From the NCBI RefSeq assembly GCF_944380975.1, contig NZ_CALWJK010000003.1:59874-123873 (forward strand): a DNA stretch of 64,000 nucleotides, read 5' to 3'. Position 1 is the first letter of the stretch; every line of letters begins with the position of its first letter. The position numbers were made by a program, and so were the translations under genes. This document shows positions 1-8,812 of the stretch, piece after piece. The notes beneath the pieces are model-generated. The model was not told the origin of the DNA, searched no databases, and worked only from the letters and a program-made list of their open reading frames with translations. This DNA is from an uncultured Agathobaculum sp. Its GTDB lineage: Bacteria > Bacillota > Clostridia > Oscillospirales > Butyricicoccaceae.

Positions 1-2
1 CG

Positions 3-698
3 CATGTGGAACCATGGCAAGGTGAAAAGGTGATTCTTTCCGTATCTGGTTTAACGTTTCCGATGATGGAGCCGTTGAATTTTCAGATTCAAAGTGGTGA
101 AATCGCATTTTTGCAGGATGAAAACTATAATACGGTATCTCAGATTCGAGATTGTTTCCTGGGAGAACAAAATTGGCTGAGCGGTAGTTTTTGCTTGTCC
201 GGGAAATCGTATGAATACAAAGAGGTTTTAAAGGCCATTGGTTCTGAAATTGGGATTCAAATCGAACGTCCGGATCGCCCGAGTGGTGTATTATTTGATA
301 AGCTGACAGCATTGGATAATTTAAGTGCTTGTCTTCTTCCAAAAGCAGGACGTCATGTGATTAGAAAAAAACTTATGACGAGCATCATGGATGAAGCGTC
401 CAAATGGTTCGGTCGAGAAGCATTGCTGCGTCCATTAAATGAGTGGACGTTGCCTGAGCGGCTTCGATTTTCGTATTATAAGTGGTATTTGGTAAATCCA
501 CGCCTCTTGATCTGTTTTTTTCCGTTTGCCGGACAAGAATCCGAACATCATGAAATGATTATTGATATGTTGGTGACTTGTGCTAGACGAGGGATGGCAA
601 TTTGGGTGATATCTTCCGGCATTGATGCTATTTGCGAAAAGACAGAAAATAAAGAATTCCTGCAAAGACTGCACTATATTGATTCATTATATAGATAA
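3..698 (+). CDS. Degenerate sugar-type ABC ATPase, C-terminal half (5' partial)
   Basis: The reading frame is already open at the window edge, so only the 3' part is seen (about 232 residues). Spacing of its elements resembles the second nucleotide-binding domain of RbsA/MglA-type double ATPases, which energise sugar or nucleoside importers on the inner face of the membrane. The nucleotide-binding signatures are eroded: where a Walker A P-loop should be there is SGEIAFLQDENYNTVS, with no GxxGxGKST; the signature region reads WTLPERLRFSYYKW instead of LSGGNQQK; Walker B is PRLLICFFPFAG with no DE pair. The fold is probably kept but ATP hydrolysis by this half is unlikely. A GTG at position 6 could start a stand-alone protein, but no ribosome site is visible before it. 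Downstream bases 699-758 hold nothing recognisable. Confidence 0.55.
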   Translation, partial: HVEPWQGEKVILSVSGLTFPMMEPLNFQIQSGEIAFLQDENYNTVSQIRDCFLGEQNWLSGSFCLSGKSYEYKEVLKAIGSEIGIQIERPDRPSGVLFDKLTALDNLSACLLPKAGRHVIRKKLMTSIMDEASKWFGREALLRPLNEWTLPERLRFSYYKWYLVNPRLLICFFPFAGQESEHHEMIIDMLVTCARRGMAIWVISSGIDAICEKTENKEFLQRLHYIDSLYR

Positions 699-758
699 TT
701 ATTGCATGAGAAATGACTATTGATTCTATAAGTGGTGTCCAGTAGGCAAAAGATTCTG

Positions 759-1634
759 TTAAAAGATATTTTTTCGGAACTGTGTCGGAGATAGCCCTGT
801 CTTATCAGTAAATGCAATGATAAAGTTGACTTCACTGCGATATCCGACCTGAAATGCTATCTCTTTTACGGATAGGGAAGTGGATTGCAGCAATGCCTTA
901 GCTTCGTCAATCCGATGTAGCATGATATATTCGTGAGGAGAAAAACCGGTTGCACTGCGGAATAATCTGGAAAAGTGCGAAGTGCTCAGACGAACATACT
1001 CTGCAATCTGACTTACACTAATTTGCTCAAATAGATGTTGATCAATATAGTGAACAGCTTGAGATATAATACTATCGTTTGCACTATGTTGTAATGGAGC
1101 CGAAGGAAATAATAGTGCGCAGAGAATGCGATAAATGCGTTGGGAACAATCTACCTCACTGATGGTGGCGCTGCGCAACCCGGAAATGATTTGCGCCATT
1201 TCCTGTTCAATTCGGTCATCAGGTGATGGAGTGAAGGCTTGTTTGCCACCTCGAAAAGTGATGATCTGATTAAAAAAGGCTTCCGCATTGGCACCATCAA
1301 AATGAATCCACATGGCCTCCGCGTCTCCTGTGGTATAGAAATGATGGGGTTTGTGACAGTCAATCAGTGCAACTTGACCGCGTTCTGCCGCAAATTGCTG
1401 TGATGTTTCATAAAAAATGCTTCCAGAGCGGATAAAAGCAAGGAAAAAGTTTTTGTGGCTTTCCTCACGCGCCACGTCACAGGTATCTGAAAAATCATAG
1501 TGTTTATCATAATAATAATGTCCTACACGCGTGACATAAAAAAATAGAGTACGTGCGGTTGCAGACGGCGTGGAAAAGAAACGTTCTGAGCGAGATAATA
1601 CTCCAGGCTCGTTATTCACTTTCAATGTGTTCAC
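759..1634 (-). CDS. AraC family transcriptional regulator
   Basis: Predicted DNA-binding regulator of 291 residues. Residues about 30-150 look like the AraC-type cupin sensor domain, and the last 100 form the double helix-turn-helix of the family: first helix pair ISVSQIAEYVRLSTSHFSRLF, second LSVKEIAFQVGYRSEVNFIIAF, with the usual GLSPTQFRK end. The start is uncertain: GTG at 1634 fits the reading frame, but AGAGG lies eight bases before an in-frame TTG at 1625, which may be the true start. An extended -10 (TGCTATTAT, minus strand, near 1647-1655) lies just upstream. It diverges from the MATE exporter at 1781, so regulating that exporter is a reasonable guess. The ligand is unknown. Confidence 0.85.
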   Translation of the reverse strand: MNTLKVNNEPGVLSRSERFFSTPSATARTLFFYVTRVGHYYYDKHYDFSDTCDVAREESHKNFFLAFIRSGSIFYETSQQFAAERGQVALIDCHKPHHFYTTGDAEAMWIHFDGANAEAFFNQIITFRGGKQAFTPSPDDRIEQEMAQIISGLRSATISEVDCSQRIYRILCALLFPSAPLQHSANDSIISQAVHYIDQHLFEQISVSQIAEYVRLSTSHFSRLFRSATGFSPHEYIMLHRIDEAKALLQSTSLSVKEIAFQVGYRSEVNFIIAFTDKTGLSPTQFRKNIF

Positions 1635-1686
1635 CTCTCATATCTTATAATAGCACAAAAAATAAATAAGTTGCAGTGTTTTATTA

Positions 1687-1715
1687 TTGCGCAAGGGCTT
1701 TTTATTCAGTATGAT
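1687..1715 (+). promoter_or_regulatory. Putative sigma-A promoter of the MATE gene
   Basis: TTGCGC (1687-1692), a 17-base spacer and TATGAT (1710-1715) read toward the MATE gene. It shares a short intergenic region with the divergent AraC gene, so a regulator bound here could affect both. Confidence 0.5.
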
Positions 1716-1780
1716 TAGATAGAAGTCAATATTTATTTGGCAAAAGGACTTATATCAATATATGGTCAAAGGTGTTCAAG

Positions 1781-3145
1781 ATGATTAAAGATAAGACTTT
1801 TTATAAATCATTCATGTTTTTAGCGCTTTCATTGGCACTGCAAAACCTATTGACATATGGCGTCAACATGATGGATACTGTAATGCTTGGCAGATATAGT
1901 CAGGATGCCATGGGCGGAGTCAGCTTGTGCAACCAAGTTCAGTATCTGTTGCAAATGCTGGTGGTTGGTGCAGGGGAAGGCGCAGTTGTGCTTGGCTCAC
2001 AGTACTGGGGAAAGGGAAATTTAAAACCGATTCCCCATATCATCGGTGTTGCTTTGCGGTTTGGCGGCAGCTTGGCAGTTCTCCTGTTTTGTGTGGTAGC
2101 ATTTTTCCCTACGCAGCTTTTGAGCCTGCTATCCAATGACAGTGCGGTTATCGCAGAGGGGCAAAAGTATTTTCAAATTATTTGCTTTACCTATATTATT
2201 TTTACCGTTAACAATATTTTGGTCGCTTCGCTGCGCTCCATTGGTATTGTAAAAATTGGTTACATCATTTCCGGTTCTACACTGGTCATCAACGTATGCC
2301 TCAACTATTGTCTGATCTATGGCAATCTAGGCTTTCCCGAGCTTGGTGTGCGCGGCGCTGCGATTGCGACACTGGTATCGCGATGTGTTGAGCTGTTGAT
2401 TGTCATTTATTATTTGAAATATAAAGAGAATACGCTTCGTTTGACCTTAGCAAAGCTGCTTCGTATTGATACGAGCTATATGCGGGATTACACTCGGGTT
2501 TCTTCACCAGTACTAATCAATCAAGCTCTGTGGGGCGTGGCCCAGATGGTGCAAACCGGAATTCTCGGACATCTCGGCGGCGATGTGACAGCAGCAAATG
2601 CAATTGCGGTTCAGGTGTTTCAGGTGCTCTCTGTTGTGGCATATGGTTCTGCGTCTGCTGCGGGCATTGTGGTTGGACGCACTATTGGAGAAGGTAACGA
2701 AAAGCGTTTGCGTCCGCTTGTCAATACACTTCAGGTTCTGTTCATCACAATTGGGATTTGTTCTGGTTTTCTGATATTTGTTTTGCGTGTACCAATCTTA
2801 ACGGTTTTCGGCGGGACATTGACCGATCAGGCATACGAACTGTCCATGCAGTTCATGCTTGTGCTTTCCATTACGACAGTTGGCACATCGTATCAAATGG
2901 CCTGCGATAACGGAATTATCCGTGGCGGAGGCGATACTGCTTTCAGCGCAAAAATGAATCTGATCAGCATGTGGCTGATTATTGTACCATTTTCTGCAAT
3001 GGCAGCTTTCTGGTGGAAGTGTGCGCCGGTTGTCGTGTTTTTCCTTCTGAAATGGGATCAGCTGTATAAGACTATTCCCGTTGTGATACGATTGCGCAGC
3101 TGGAAATGGGTGAAAAAGGTCACCCGACCGGATGCAGCAGAATAA
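1781..3145 (+). CDS. MATE family multidrug/cation exporter
   Basis: Membrane antiporter of 454 residues, expected to expel cationic compounds in exchange for Na+ or H+. It shows about twelve hydrophobic segments in two similar halves; the early TYGVNMMDTVMLGRYSQDAMGG stretch is typical of family helix 1-2, and ISGSTLVINVCLNYCLIYG of helix 5-6. ATG 1781 is preferred over the in-frame GTG at 1772, because AAAGGTG (1768-1774) is well placed for the ATG and nothing precedes the GTG. The gene is monocistronic, with its own promoter and a strong terminator at 3173. The divergent AraC protein is the likely regulator. The substrate cannot be read from the sequence. Confidence 0.9.
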   Translation: MIKDKTFYKSFMFLALSLALQNLLTYGVNMMDTVMLGRYSQDAMGGVSLCNQVQYLLQMLVVGAGEGAVVLGSQYWGKGNLKPIPHIIGVALRFGGSLAVLLFCVVAFFPTQLLSLLSNDSAVIAEGQKYFQIICFTYIIFTVNNILVASLRSIGIVKIGYIISGSTLVINVCLNYCLIYGNLGFPELGVRGAAIATLVSRCVELLIVIYYLKYKENTLRLTLAKLLRIDTSYMRDYTRVSSPVLINQALWGVAQMVQTGILGHLGGDVTAANAIAVQVFQVLSVVAYGSASAAGIVVGRTIGEGNEKRLRPLVNTLQVLFITIGICSGFLIFVLRVPILTVFGGTLTDQAYELSMQFMLVLSITTVGTSYQMACDNGIIRGGGDTAFSAKMNLISMWLIIVPFSAMAAFWWKCAPVVVFFLLKWDQLYKTIPVVIRLRSWKWVKKVTRPDAAE

Positions 3146-3172
3146 ACGGAATATTTCTCTTTCTCTCTCCCG

Positions 3173-3198
3173 AAAAACCGGCTGAATGGCCGGTTTTT
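3173..3198 (+). terminator. Intrinsic terminator of the MATE gene
   Basis: Ten-base-pair stem AAAAACCGGC / GCCGGTTTTT around a short loop, ending in a T run, 27 bases after the stop codon. Confidence 0.85.
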
Positions 3199-3201
3199 CT
3201 G

Positions 3202-3229
3202 TTGACAAAAAAATAAAAAATGATATACT
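3202..3229 (+). promoter_or_regulatory. Promoter of the alaS T-box transcript
   Basis: Consensus TTGACA (3202-3207), a 16-base A-rich spacer and TATACT (3224-3229). It starts only four bases after the preceding terminator and drives the T-box leader. Confidence 0.8.
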
Positions 3230-3237
3230 TTTATAGG

Positions 3238-3470
3238 AATTAAATATTGAATGCGATGAGGAAACGAGTTTTTCGATATTTGGCAGATAGCGAGAGGGGA
3301 CAGTGCAAGCCCTTTGCCAAACCGAGAGACAGCCACTTCCGAGCAGTCTGTGAAAGCAGACCGTCTGATCCGCGATAACCGATCACTAAGATGTGCTTTT
3401 ATCGGCGCAGATTAGGGTGGTACCGTGGAAGAATGCTTTCGCCCCTAACGAGTGGGCGGAAGTTTTTTTG
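3238..3470 (+). promoter_or_regulatory. T-box leader of alaS (tRNA-Ala sensing)
   Basis: Leader RNA that senses uncharged tRNA and allows read-through into alaS. The T-box core AGGGTGGTACCGTGG lies at 3414-3428, followed at once by the terminator stem. Upstream, GATGAGGAAACGAG and AGATAGCGAGAGGG resemble conserved stem I elements. Before CTTCCGAGC sits GCC followed by A (3332-3335); GCC is an alanine codon and is in the usual place of the specifier, matching the downstream gene. The specifier assignment is by eye, without a folded model. Confidence 0.9.
3434..3468 (+). terminator. T-box regulated terminator before alaS
   Basis: CTTTCGCCC pairs with GGGCGGAAG (one G-T pair), followed by TTTTTTTG. 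Its 5' arm is just behind the T-box core, as in the standard antiterminator/terminator switch. Confidence 0.8.
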
Positions 3471-3503
3471 TTTTACAAATTAAAATTTGGAGGATAAAAG
3501 AAT

Positions 3504-6131
3504 ATGCAGTACAGAAGTTTAAATGAGCTGCGCGAAATGTACCTCAAGTTTTTTGAAACCAAAGGTCATCTTCGCCTGCCGAGCTTTTCGCTCATCCCGC
3601 AGAACGACCCGTCGCTCCTTCTGATTAACTCTGGTATGGCGCCGATGAAGCCGTATTTTACCGGAGAGCAGGAGCCGCCGCGCCATCGCGTCACCACCTG
3701 CCAAAAGTGCATCCGCACCGGTGATATTGAAAACGTCGGCAAGACCGCGCGCCATGGTACGTTTTTTGAAATGCTGGGCAATTTCTCGTTTGGCGATTAT
3801 TTCAAGAAAGAAGCTATTGCGTGGAGCTGGGAATTCCTGACCAGCCCGGAATGGGTCGGTATTGATCCGGATCGTCTGTATCCGTCCATTTATCAGGATG
3901 ACGAGGAAGCATTCGAGATTTGGAACAAGGACATCGGTATTCCGGCTGAGCGTATTTTCCGTTTCGGCAAGGAGGATAATTTCTGGGAGCATGGCTCTGG
4001 TCCGTGCGGTCCTTGCTCGGAAATTTATTATGACCGTGGACCGGAATATGGCTGCGGTAAGCCGGGCTGCACGGTTGGTTGTGACTGTGACCGTTATATG
4101 GAGGTTTGGAACAACGTATTCTCGCAGTTCGACAACGACGGTAACGGCAACTACACCGAACTGAAGCAGAAGAACATTGATACCGGCATGGGGCTGGAGC
4201 GTTTGGCCTGCGTTGTACAGGGCGTTGGTTCGCTGTTTGATGTTGACACCGTGCGCAACATTACCAACAAGGTTTCTGAAATTGCCGGCAAGCACTATGG
4301 CGACAGCGAAAAGACGGATATTTCGCTCCGCGTCGTTACCGACCATATCCGTTCGACCGTTATGATGATTTGCGACGGTGTTATTCCGTCCAACGAGGGC
4401 CGCGGTTATGTGCTGCGCCGCCTGCTGCGTCGTGCGGCTCGTCATGGCAAGCTGCTGGGCATTGACCGTCCGTTCCTGTCTGATGTGGCAACGACCGTAA
4501 TTCAGGAATCCGGCGGCGCTTACCCGGAACTGGTGGAAAAGCAGAAGTATATCCACAAGGTCATTGAAAACGAGGAAGCAAGCTTCAATAAGACGATCGA
4601 CAGCGGCCTGAATATTCTCAACGAGCGCATCGCGGCAGCAGATGGTAAGGAGCTGCCCGCAGCCGATGCATTCCAGCTGTACGACACTTATGGTTTCCCG
4701 ATTGACCTGACTCTTGAAATCCTTGAAGAGCAGGGCATGACCACCAACCGCGAAGAGTTCGATCGCTTGATGAACGAACAGCGTGAGCGTGCTCGTGAAG
4801 ACCGCAAGAAGATGGGTGATTTGGGCTGGCAGAGCGAGGACCTCGGTTTGGACAAGTCCATCAAGACCCGTTTTGATGGTTATGAAACGCTGGGCGAGTC
4901 GGCAAAGGTGCTGGCTATTGTCAATGAAGGCGAACCGTCCGGTGCGGCAGCCAAGGGTGAGAAGATCACGGTCGTGCTCGACCATACGCCGTTCTATGCG
5001 GAAATGGGCGGTCAGATCGGTGACCATGGCATCCTGGAAGGTAAAAACGGCGTTGTCACTGTGTCTGACGTGCAGAAGACCAAGGATGGCAAGTATATGC
5101 ACATCGGTGTGGTGACCGAGGGCGAAATCTCGGTCGAGGATGAGGTGCAGGCCAAGGTCGACGCGGAATACCGTCAGGCGATTTGCCGTGCGCATACCTC
5201 GACGCACCTACTTCAGAAGGCGCTGCGTAAGGTACTGGGTGACCATGTCGAGCAGGCAGGTTCGTATACGGCAAACGACCATATCCGCTTTGACTTCACA
5301 CACTTTGCAGCATTGACCGCTGAGGAATTAGCACAGGTTGAGGCGCTTGTCAACGAAGCAATTCTGGCGGGCAGCCCGGTTATCACCGAGGAAATGTCTA
5401 TTGATGAGGCCAAGAAAAAGGGCGCAATGGCGCTGTTTGGCGAAAAGTACGGTGCAGTGGTTCGCGTGGTACAGGCGGGTGATTCCGTTGAGCTGTGCGG
5501 CGGTACGCATCTGGATAACACGGCGAAGGCTGGTGCGTTTAAGATCATTGGCGAAGCGTCTGTTGCAGCTGGTGTGCGTCGCATTGAAGCGGTTACCGGT
5601 AAGGCTGTGCTGGATTACCTCAATGAGCGCCAGAAGCTGTTGACCGAGGCTGCTGCCGCACTTAAGACCTCCCCGAATGAACTGCCCGCGAAGATTGAGC
5701 AGACCGTGGGTGAGTTGCGCGCAATGACCAAGAAGATCGACAAGCTTAACAGCAGAGTGGCATCTATGCAGATGGTGGATCTGCTGAATGTTTCGCGCGA
5801 TGTCAAGGGCGTAAACGTAGTCGCAACCCAGCTGGAGGACGCAACAGCAGAAGTGCTGCGCACAATGGGCGACAGTATAAAGGAAAAAGCGCCGAATATG
5901 GTTGCGGTTCTGTCTGCTGTGAATGACGGCAAGGTCAGCCTGCTGTGTGTCTGTGGCGCGGAGGCTGTCAAGAAGGGTGCTCATGCCGGTAAGATCATCA
6001 AGGAAGTGGCAAAGATGGTTGGCGGTGGCGGCGGTGGCCGTCCGGATAGCGCAACTGCTGGCGGCAAGCAGCCGGAAAAGCTGGAGGAAGCGTTGGAAGC
6101 GGTCAATAATATTGTTGAAGCGCTGCTGTAA
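3504..6131 (+). CDS. alaS: Alanyl-tRNA synthetase
   Basis: Charges tRNA-Ala with alanine in the cytoplasm; 875 residues, the usual length. The N-terminal class II catalytic domain begins LNELREMYLKFFETKGH and holds the alanyl-specific RVVTDHIRS block near residue 280. The editing domain carries HTSTHLL (about residue 565) and CGGTH (about 666), together the four zinc ligands that clear mischarged Ser/Gly-tRNA. The C-terminal DHHA1-like domain ends in a glycine-rich GGGGGGRPDSA segment near 840. GGAGG lies 11 bases before the ATG. Expression is controlled by the T-box leader. The gene is GC-rich at codon position 3, which creates long non-coding open frames on the other strand. Confidence 0.98.
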   Translation: MQYRSLNELREMYLKFFETKGHLRLPSFSLIPQNDPSLLLINSGMAPMKPYFTGEQEPPRHRVTTCQKCIRTGDIENVGKTARHGTFFEMLGNFSFGDYFKKEAIAWSWEFLTSPEWVGIDPDRLYPSIYQDDEEAFEIWNKDIGIPAERIFRFGKEDNFWEHGSGPCGPCSEIYYDRGPEYGCGKPGCTVGCDCDRYMEVWNNVFSQFDNDGNGNYTELKQKNIDTGMGLERLACVVQGVGSLFDVDTVRNITNKVSEIAGKHYGDSEKTDISLRVVTDHIRSTVMMICDGVIPSNEGRGYVLRRLLRRAARHGKLLGIDRPFLSDVATTVIQESGGAYPELVEKQKYIHKVIENEEASFNKTIDSGLNILNERIAAADGKELPAADAFQLYDTYGFPIDLTLEILEEQGMTTNREEFDRLMNEQRERAREDRKKMGDLGWQSEDLGLDKSIKTRFDGYETLGESAKVLAIVNEGEPSGAAAKGEKITVVLDHTPFYAEMGGQIGDHGILEGKNGVVTVSDVQKTKDGKYMHIGVVTEGEISVEDEVQAKVDAEYRQAICRAHTSTHLLQKALRKVLGDHVEQAGSYTANDHIRFDFTHFAALTAEELAQVEALVNEAILAGSPVITEEMSIDEAKKKGAMALFGEKYGAVVRVVQAGDSVELCGGTHLDNTAKAGAFKIIGEASVAAGVRRIEAVTGKAVLDYLNERQKLLTEAAAALKTSPNELPAKIEQTVGELRAMTKKIDKLNSRVASMQMVDLLNVSRDVKGVNVVATQLEDATAEVLRTMGDSIKEKAPNMVAVLSAVNDGKVSLLCVCGAEAVKKGAHAGKIIKEVAKMVGGGGGGRPDSATAGGKQPEKLEEALEAVNNIVEALL

Positions 6132-6168
6132 ATCCGGTATAATAAAAGAACAGAAAGGAGCGGTTTGA

Positions 6169-6507
6169 ATGCAAGATTGTCTGTTCTGTAAAATTGTTGC
6201 AGGGGAGATCCCCTCTAACAAGGTCTACGAAGACGAAGTGTGCTATGCCTTTTATGACATTGATCCGCAGGCACCAACGCATTTTTTGGTCATCCCCAAG
6301 CAGCATATCCAATCCGTGGCTGCAATTGACGCATCGAATAGTGCGATTGTAGCACACTGCTTTGAGGTCATCGCAAAAATCGCGGCGGATATGAAGATGG
6401 AGAGCTTCCGTATGGTTTCCAATATTGGAGAGCAGGCGGGGCAGAGTGTATTCCATCTGCACTTTCATGTGCTTTCGGGTCGAGATATGACCTGGCCTCC
6501 GGGCTGA
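6169..6507 (+). CDS. HIT family nucleotide-binding protein (HinT-like)
   Basis: Small cytoplasmic protein of 112 residues. The family hydrolyses purine nucleoside phosphoramidates and acyl-adenylates. The histidine triad is clear at residues 96, 98 and 100 (FHLHFHVLSG), and the N-terminus has the family CLFCKIVAGEIP zinc-type motif. AAAGGAG precedes the ATG. It lies 37 bases behind alaS without a promoter in between and ends at a strong terminator, so it is probably co-transcribed with alaS. Because HIT proteins can act on aminoacyl-adenylates released by synthetases, the pairing is sensible, though this link is an inference. Confidence 0.92.
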   Translation: MQDCLFCKIVAGEIPSNKVYEDEVCYAFYDIDPQAPTHFLVIPKQHIQSVAAIDASNSAIVAHCFEVIAKIAADMKMESFRMVSNIGEQAGQSVFHLHFHVLSGRDMTWPPG

Positions 6508-6514
6508 TGAAAAA

Positions 6515-6545
6515 AAGAAGTGGCCTTACCGCCACTTCTTTTTTA
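6515..6545 (+). terminator. Intrinsic terminator of alaS-HIT operon
   Basis: Perfect ten-base-pair stem AAGAAGTGGC / GCCACTTCTT with a six-base loop and TTTTT tail, eight bases after the HIT stop codon. Confidence 0.85.
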
Positions 6546-6571
6546 CACTTGACAGGGAAGAAGGAGAAAAA

Positions 6572-8806
6572 ATGCGGGAACGGCCTCTTGTTTTTCTGGT
6601 TCCGGCAGCTGCCGCGGCCATATTTTGCGCGGTGTGCTTAGATATTTGTCTAAAACCAAGTTTTGCACTTTTCCTTCTTTCCTTTTCGTTGGCTTTGGCA
6701 GGTGCACTGATAGAGCATAAAAAGCTGTTTACACTATGCTGCATGTTGGCAGCTGCGTTTCTCGCATTTACGGGTTTTTCTGCCTATCAAGCTGTTTTTG
6801 TGGAACCTATCCGCATGTTGGCAGGTACCCATGCCGAAATCACGGCGACGGTATTGCAGGATGCCACAGTGTATGATGACAACCAGCGAGCGGAATTATC
6901 GGTTGACGACAACGATGTGCTGCCGCGCAGCTTTCGCATGTACTGTTATCTGCCGCTGACAGAGACACCGCTTGCTGCCGGGGATCGGATCAAAGTAAAT
7001 GTTGGGTTTTATTTGCCGGGGAATTCAGAAGGCTTTGATCGTGCCGCTTATCAGGCGTCGGAAGGGTGTTATATTACCGCTTCGTATACGAAAAATGATA
7101 ACGATGCACCCGTGTCATTTGCTGTGTTACAGACAGATAACCACTCATTCCGTTGGATACCACAGCGCATTGCACGCTTTTGCAAACAAGCGATACAAGA
7201 TGCCTTGCCGGAGCGTGAGGCTGGCTTACTGACTGGTTTGCTCATTGGAAACACAGATGCGATTTCTACTGACGATACCATCTCCTTGCGGATTGCGGGA
7301 CTCAGCCATTTAGTTGCCGTTTCTGGATTGCATGTTGGTTTTCTGGTTGCGTTTTGCTATTTAATTTGCGGACGCAAATGGGGGACTTATCTGTCCGTGC
7401 CGCTTATTCTTTTGTTTGTGCCAATTGCAGGTGCGTCACCATCGGTGATCCGCGCTGCGATCATGTATCTGATTGCAGCTGGTGCATTTATCACTCGACG
7501 AGAAGCCAACACGCTGAATTCCTTATTTGCTGCGCTTGCTTTACTGCTGGTTCAAAATCCGTATGCAATCGCCGGGTTAAGCTTACAGCTATCTTTTTCA
7601 GCAACGCTGGGATTGGTGCTGCTGGCTGGGAAAATGCAGACAAAGCTGCTGAAGCCGCTTCACAGTATGCCAAAGCCTGTTTATAAGCTTCTGTCTGTTC
7701 TTGTGAGTGCAATATCCTGTACCGTTTGCGCGACTATTTTTACTGCGCCGATTTTGCTTTCTTCCTTTGGCTATATTTCCATCTTATCCGTTCTCAGCAA
7801 TTTGATGGTAGTTGGTGTGACTGCGATATGTTTCATTGCAGGATTTCTGCTCTGTCTATTCGCGGCTTTTGTTCCGGTTGTAGTGCCGATACTGTCGGCA
7901 ATTGTGCAGCCGCCGCTGCGCTATATCTTATGGGTTGCAGAGCGTGTGTCGGATCTTCCTTATGGCATGGTGAATTGGGGCGATAGCTTTGGACTTGCTG
8001 CACTCTTTCTCTGCTTTGCGGCAATTCTGCTCTGGCTGATGATAGGGCAGCGTGTCAAATGGAAGGTCATTTTGCCGATTCTTTGTTTGTGTTTGAGCTT
8101 GCTCAGCGGCATAAATGCGTATCAATATCAGAGAACGTATCGCGTGACCTATTTACCTTGCGGAACGGGACAGGCTATCCTTGTTTCTGACTCATCGCAT
8201 GTGACTTTGATCGATTGTGCTGGAGATGGCGGATACCGGGATGCTGCACAGCTTGTACAGGAATGGATGCGCTATCATAACATGGACCATATTGACACAC
8301 TAATTTTAACGGCAGTGGATCGTGGTCATGCGCGAGATTTGCCGACGTTGCTGCAAACGGTTTCGGTGCATCAGATTTTGATTCCGGACGGATGTAGGCA
8401 AACTAAGTACAATACAGATTTGATAGGGCTGTGCAATCAGGTTGGCGCACAAGAAATTGATCAATTCAATGTGTTGGATAACGGTGCTGCTCCAATTACT
8501 GTTTTTCCGGTGACGGATGGGAAAATGGGCGTGCAGATTGCCGATGAAATTTTAGTCCTCCACAGTCCAACACAAAAGCAGCTTGCGGCTTTTTTGGAAT
8601 CGGATTCAATAACGGCACCGGAAATTGTACTTTCTCAAAGCAATATGGAGGATGATGCATTGTTAGCACAGGCAGTAGATGCAATGCATGCAGAAAGAAT
8701 TGTGGTACAGGCTGGATTTGGAGATGTCATGTCGGAGTATCATGATCTTCCTGTGGAAAGTCCATATGTGACCGGAGAAATCGTGAGGAAATTCAGAAAG
8801 GAGTGA
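6572..8806 (+). CDS. comEC: ComEC/Rec2 family DNA uptake channel
   Basis: Integral membrane protein of 744 residues, related to the channel that moves single-stranded DNA into competent cells. Residues 1-160 carry the N-terminal DUF4131-type region, and residues about 205-500 form the multi-helix Competence domain, with the family core ISLRIAGLSHLVAVSGLHVGF. The C-terminal part (about 520-744) keeps the outline of the beta-lactamase-like domain (LPCGTGQAILV..LIDCAGDGG), but its metal site is gone: LILTAVDRGHARDL stands where LxxxHxHxDH is expected. GAAGGAG lies before the ATG. It heads a close run with holA and the Toprim gene. No comEA was seen, so competence is not proven. Confidence 0.88.
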   Translation: MRERPLVFLVPAAAAAIFCAVCLDICLKPSFALFLLSFSLALAGALIEHKKLFTLCCMLAAAFLAFTGFSAYQAVFVEPIRMLAGTHAEITATVLQDATVYDDNQRAELSVDDNDVLPRSFRMYCYLPLTETPLAAGDRIKVNVGFYLPGNSEGFDRAAYQASEGCYITASYTKNDNDAPVSFAVLQTDNHSFRWIPQRIARFCKQAIQDALPEREAGLLTGLLIGNTDAISTDDTISLRIAGLSHLVAVSGLHVGFLVAFCYLICGRKWGTYLSVPLILLFVPIAGASPSVIRAAIMYLIAAGAFITRREANTLNSLFAALALLLVQNPYAIAGLSLQLSFSATLGLVLLAGKMQTKLLKPLHSMPKPVYKLLSVLVSAISCTVCATIFTAPILLSSFGYISILSVLSNLMVVGVTAICFIAGFLLCLFAAFVPVVVPILSAIVQPPLRYILWVAERVSDLPYGMVNWGDSFGLAALFLCFAAILLWLMIGQRVKWKVILPILCLCLSLLSGINAYQYQRTYRVTYLPCGTGQAILVSDSSHVTLIDCAGDGGYRDAAQLVQEWMRYHNMDHIDTLILTAVDRGHARDLPTLLQTVSVHQILIPDGCRQTKYNTDLIGLCNQVGAQEIDQFNVLDNGAAPITVFPVTDGKMGVQIADEILVLHSPTQKQLAAFLESDSITAPEIVLSQSNMEDDALLAQAVDAMHAERIVVQAGFGDVMSEYHDLPVESPYVTGEIVRKFRKE

Positions 8807-8812
8807 GGAAAT

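Noticed and set aside
3519-5207. 562-residue open frame on the minus strand inside alaS
   Set aside because: It lies wholly antisense to a certain gene, has no family motif or ribosome site, and is explained by codon bias of alaS.
6549-6554. TTGACA before comEC
   Set aside because: Only 17 bases before the start codon, leaving no room for a -10 box and leader.
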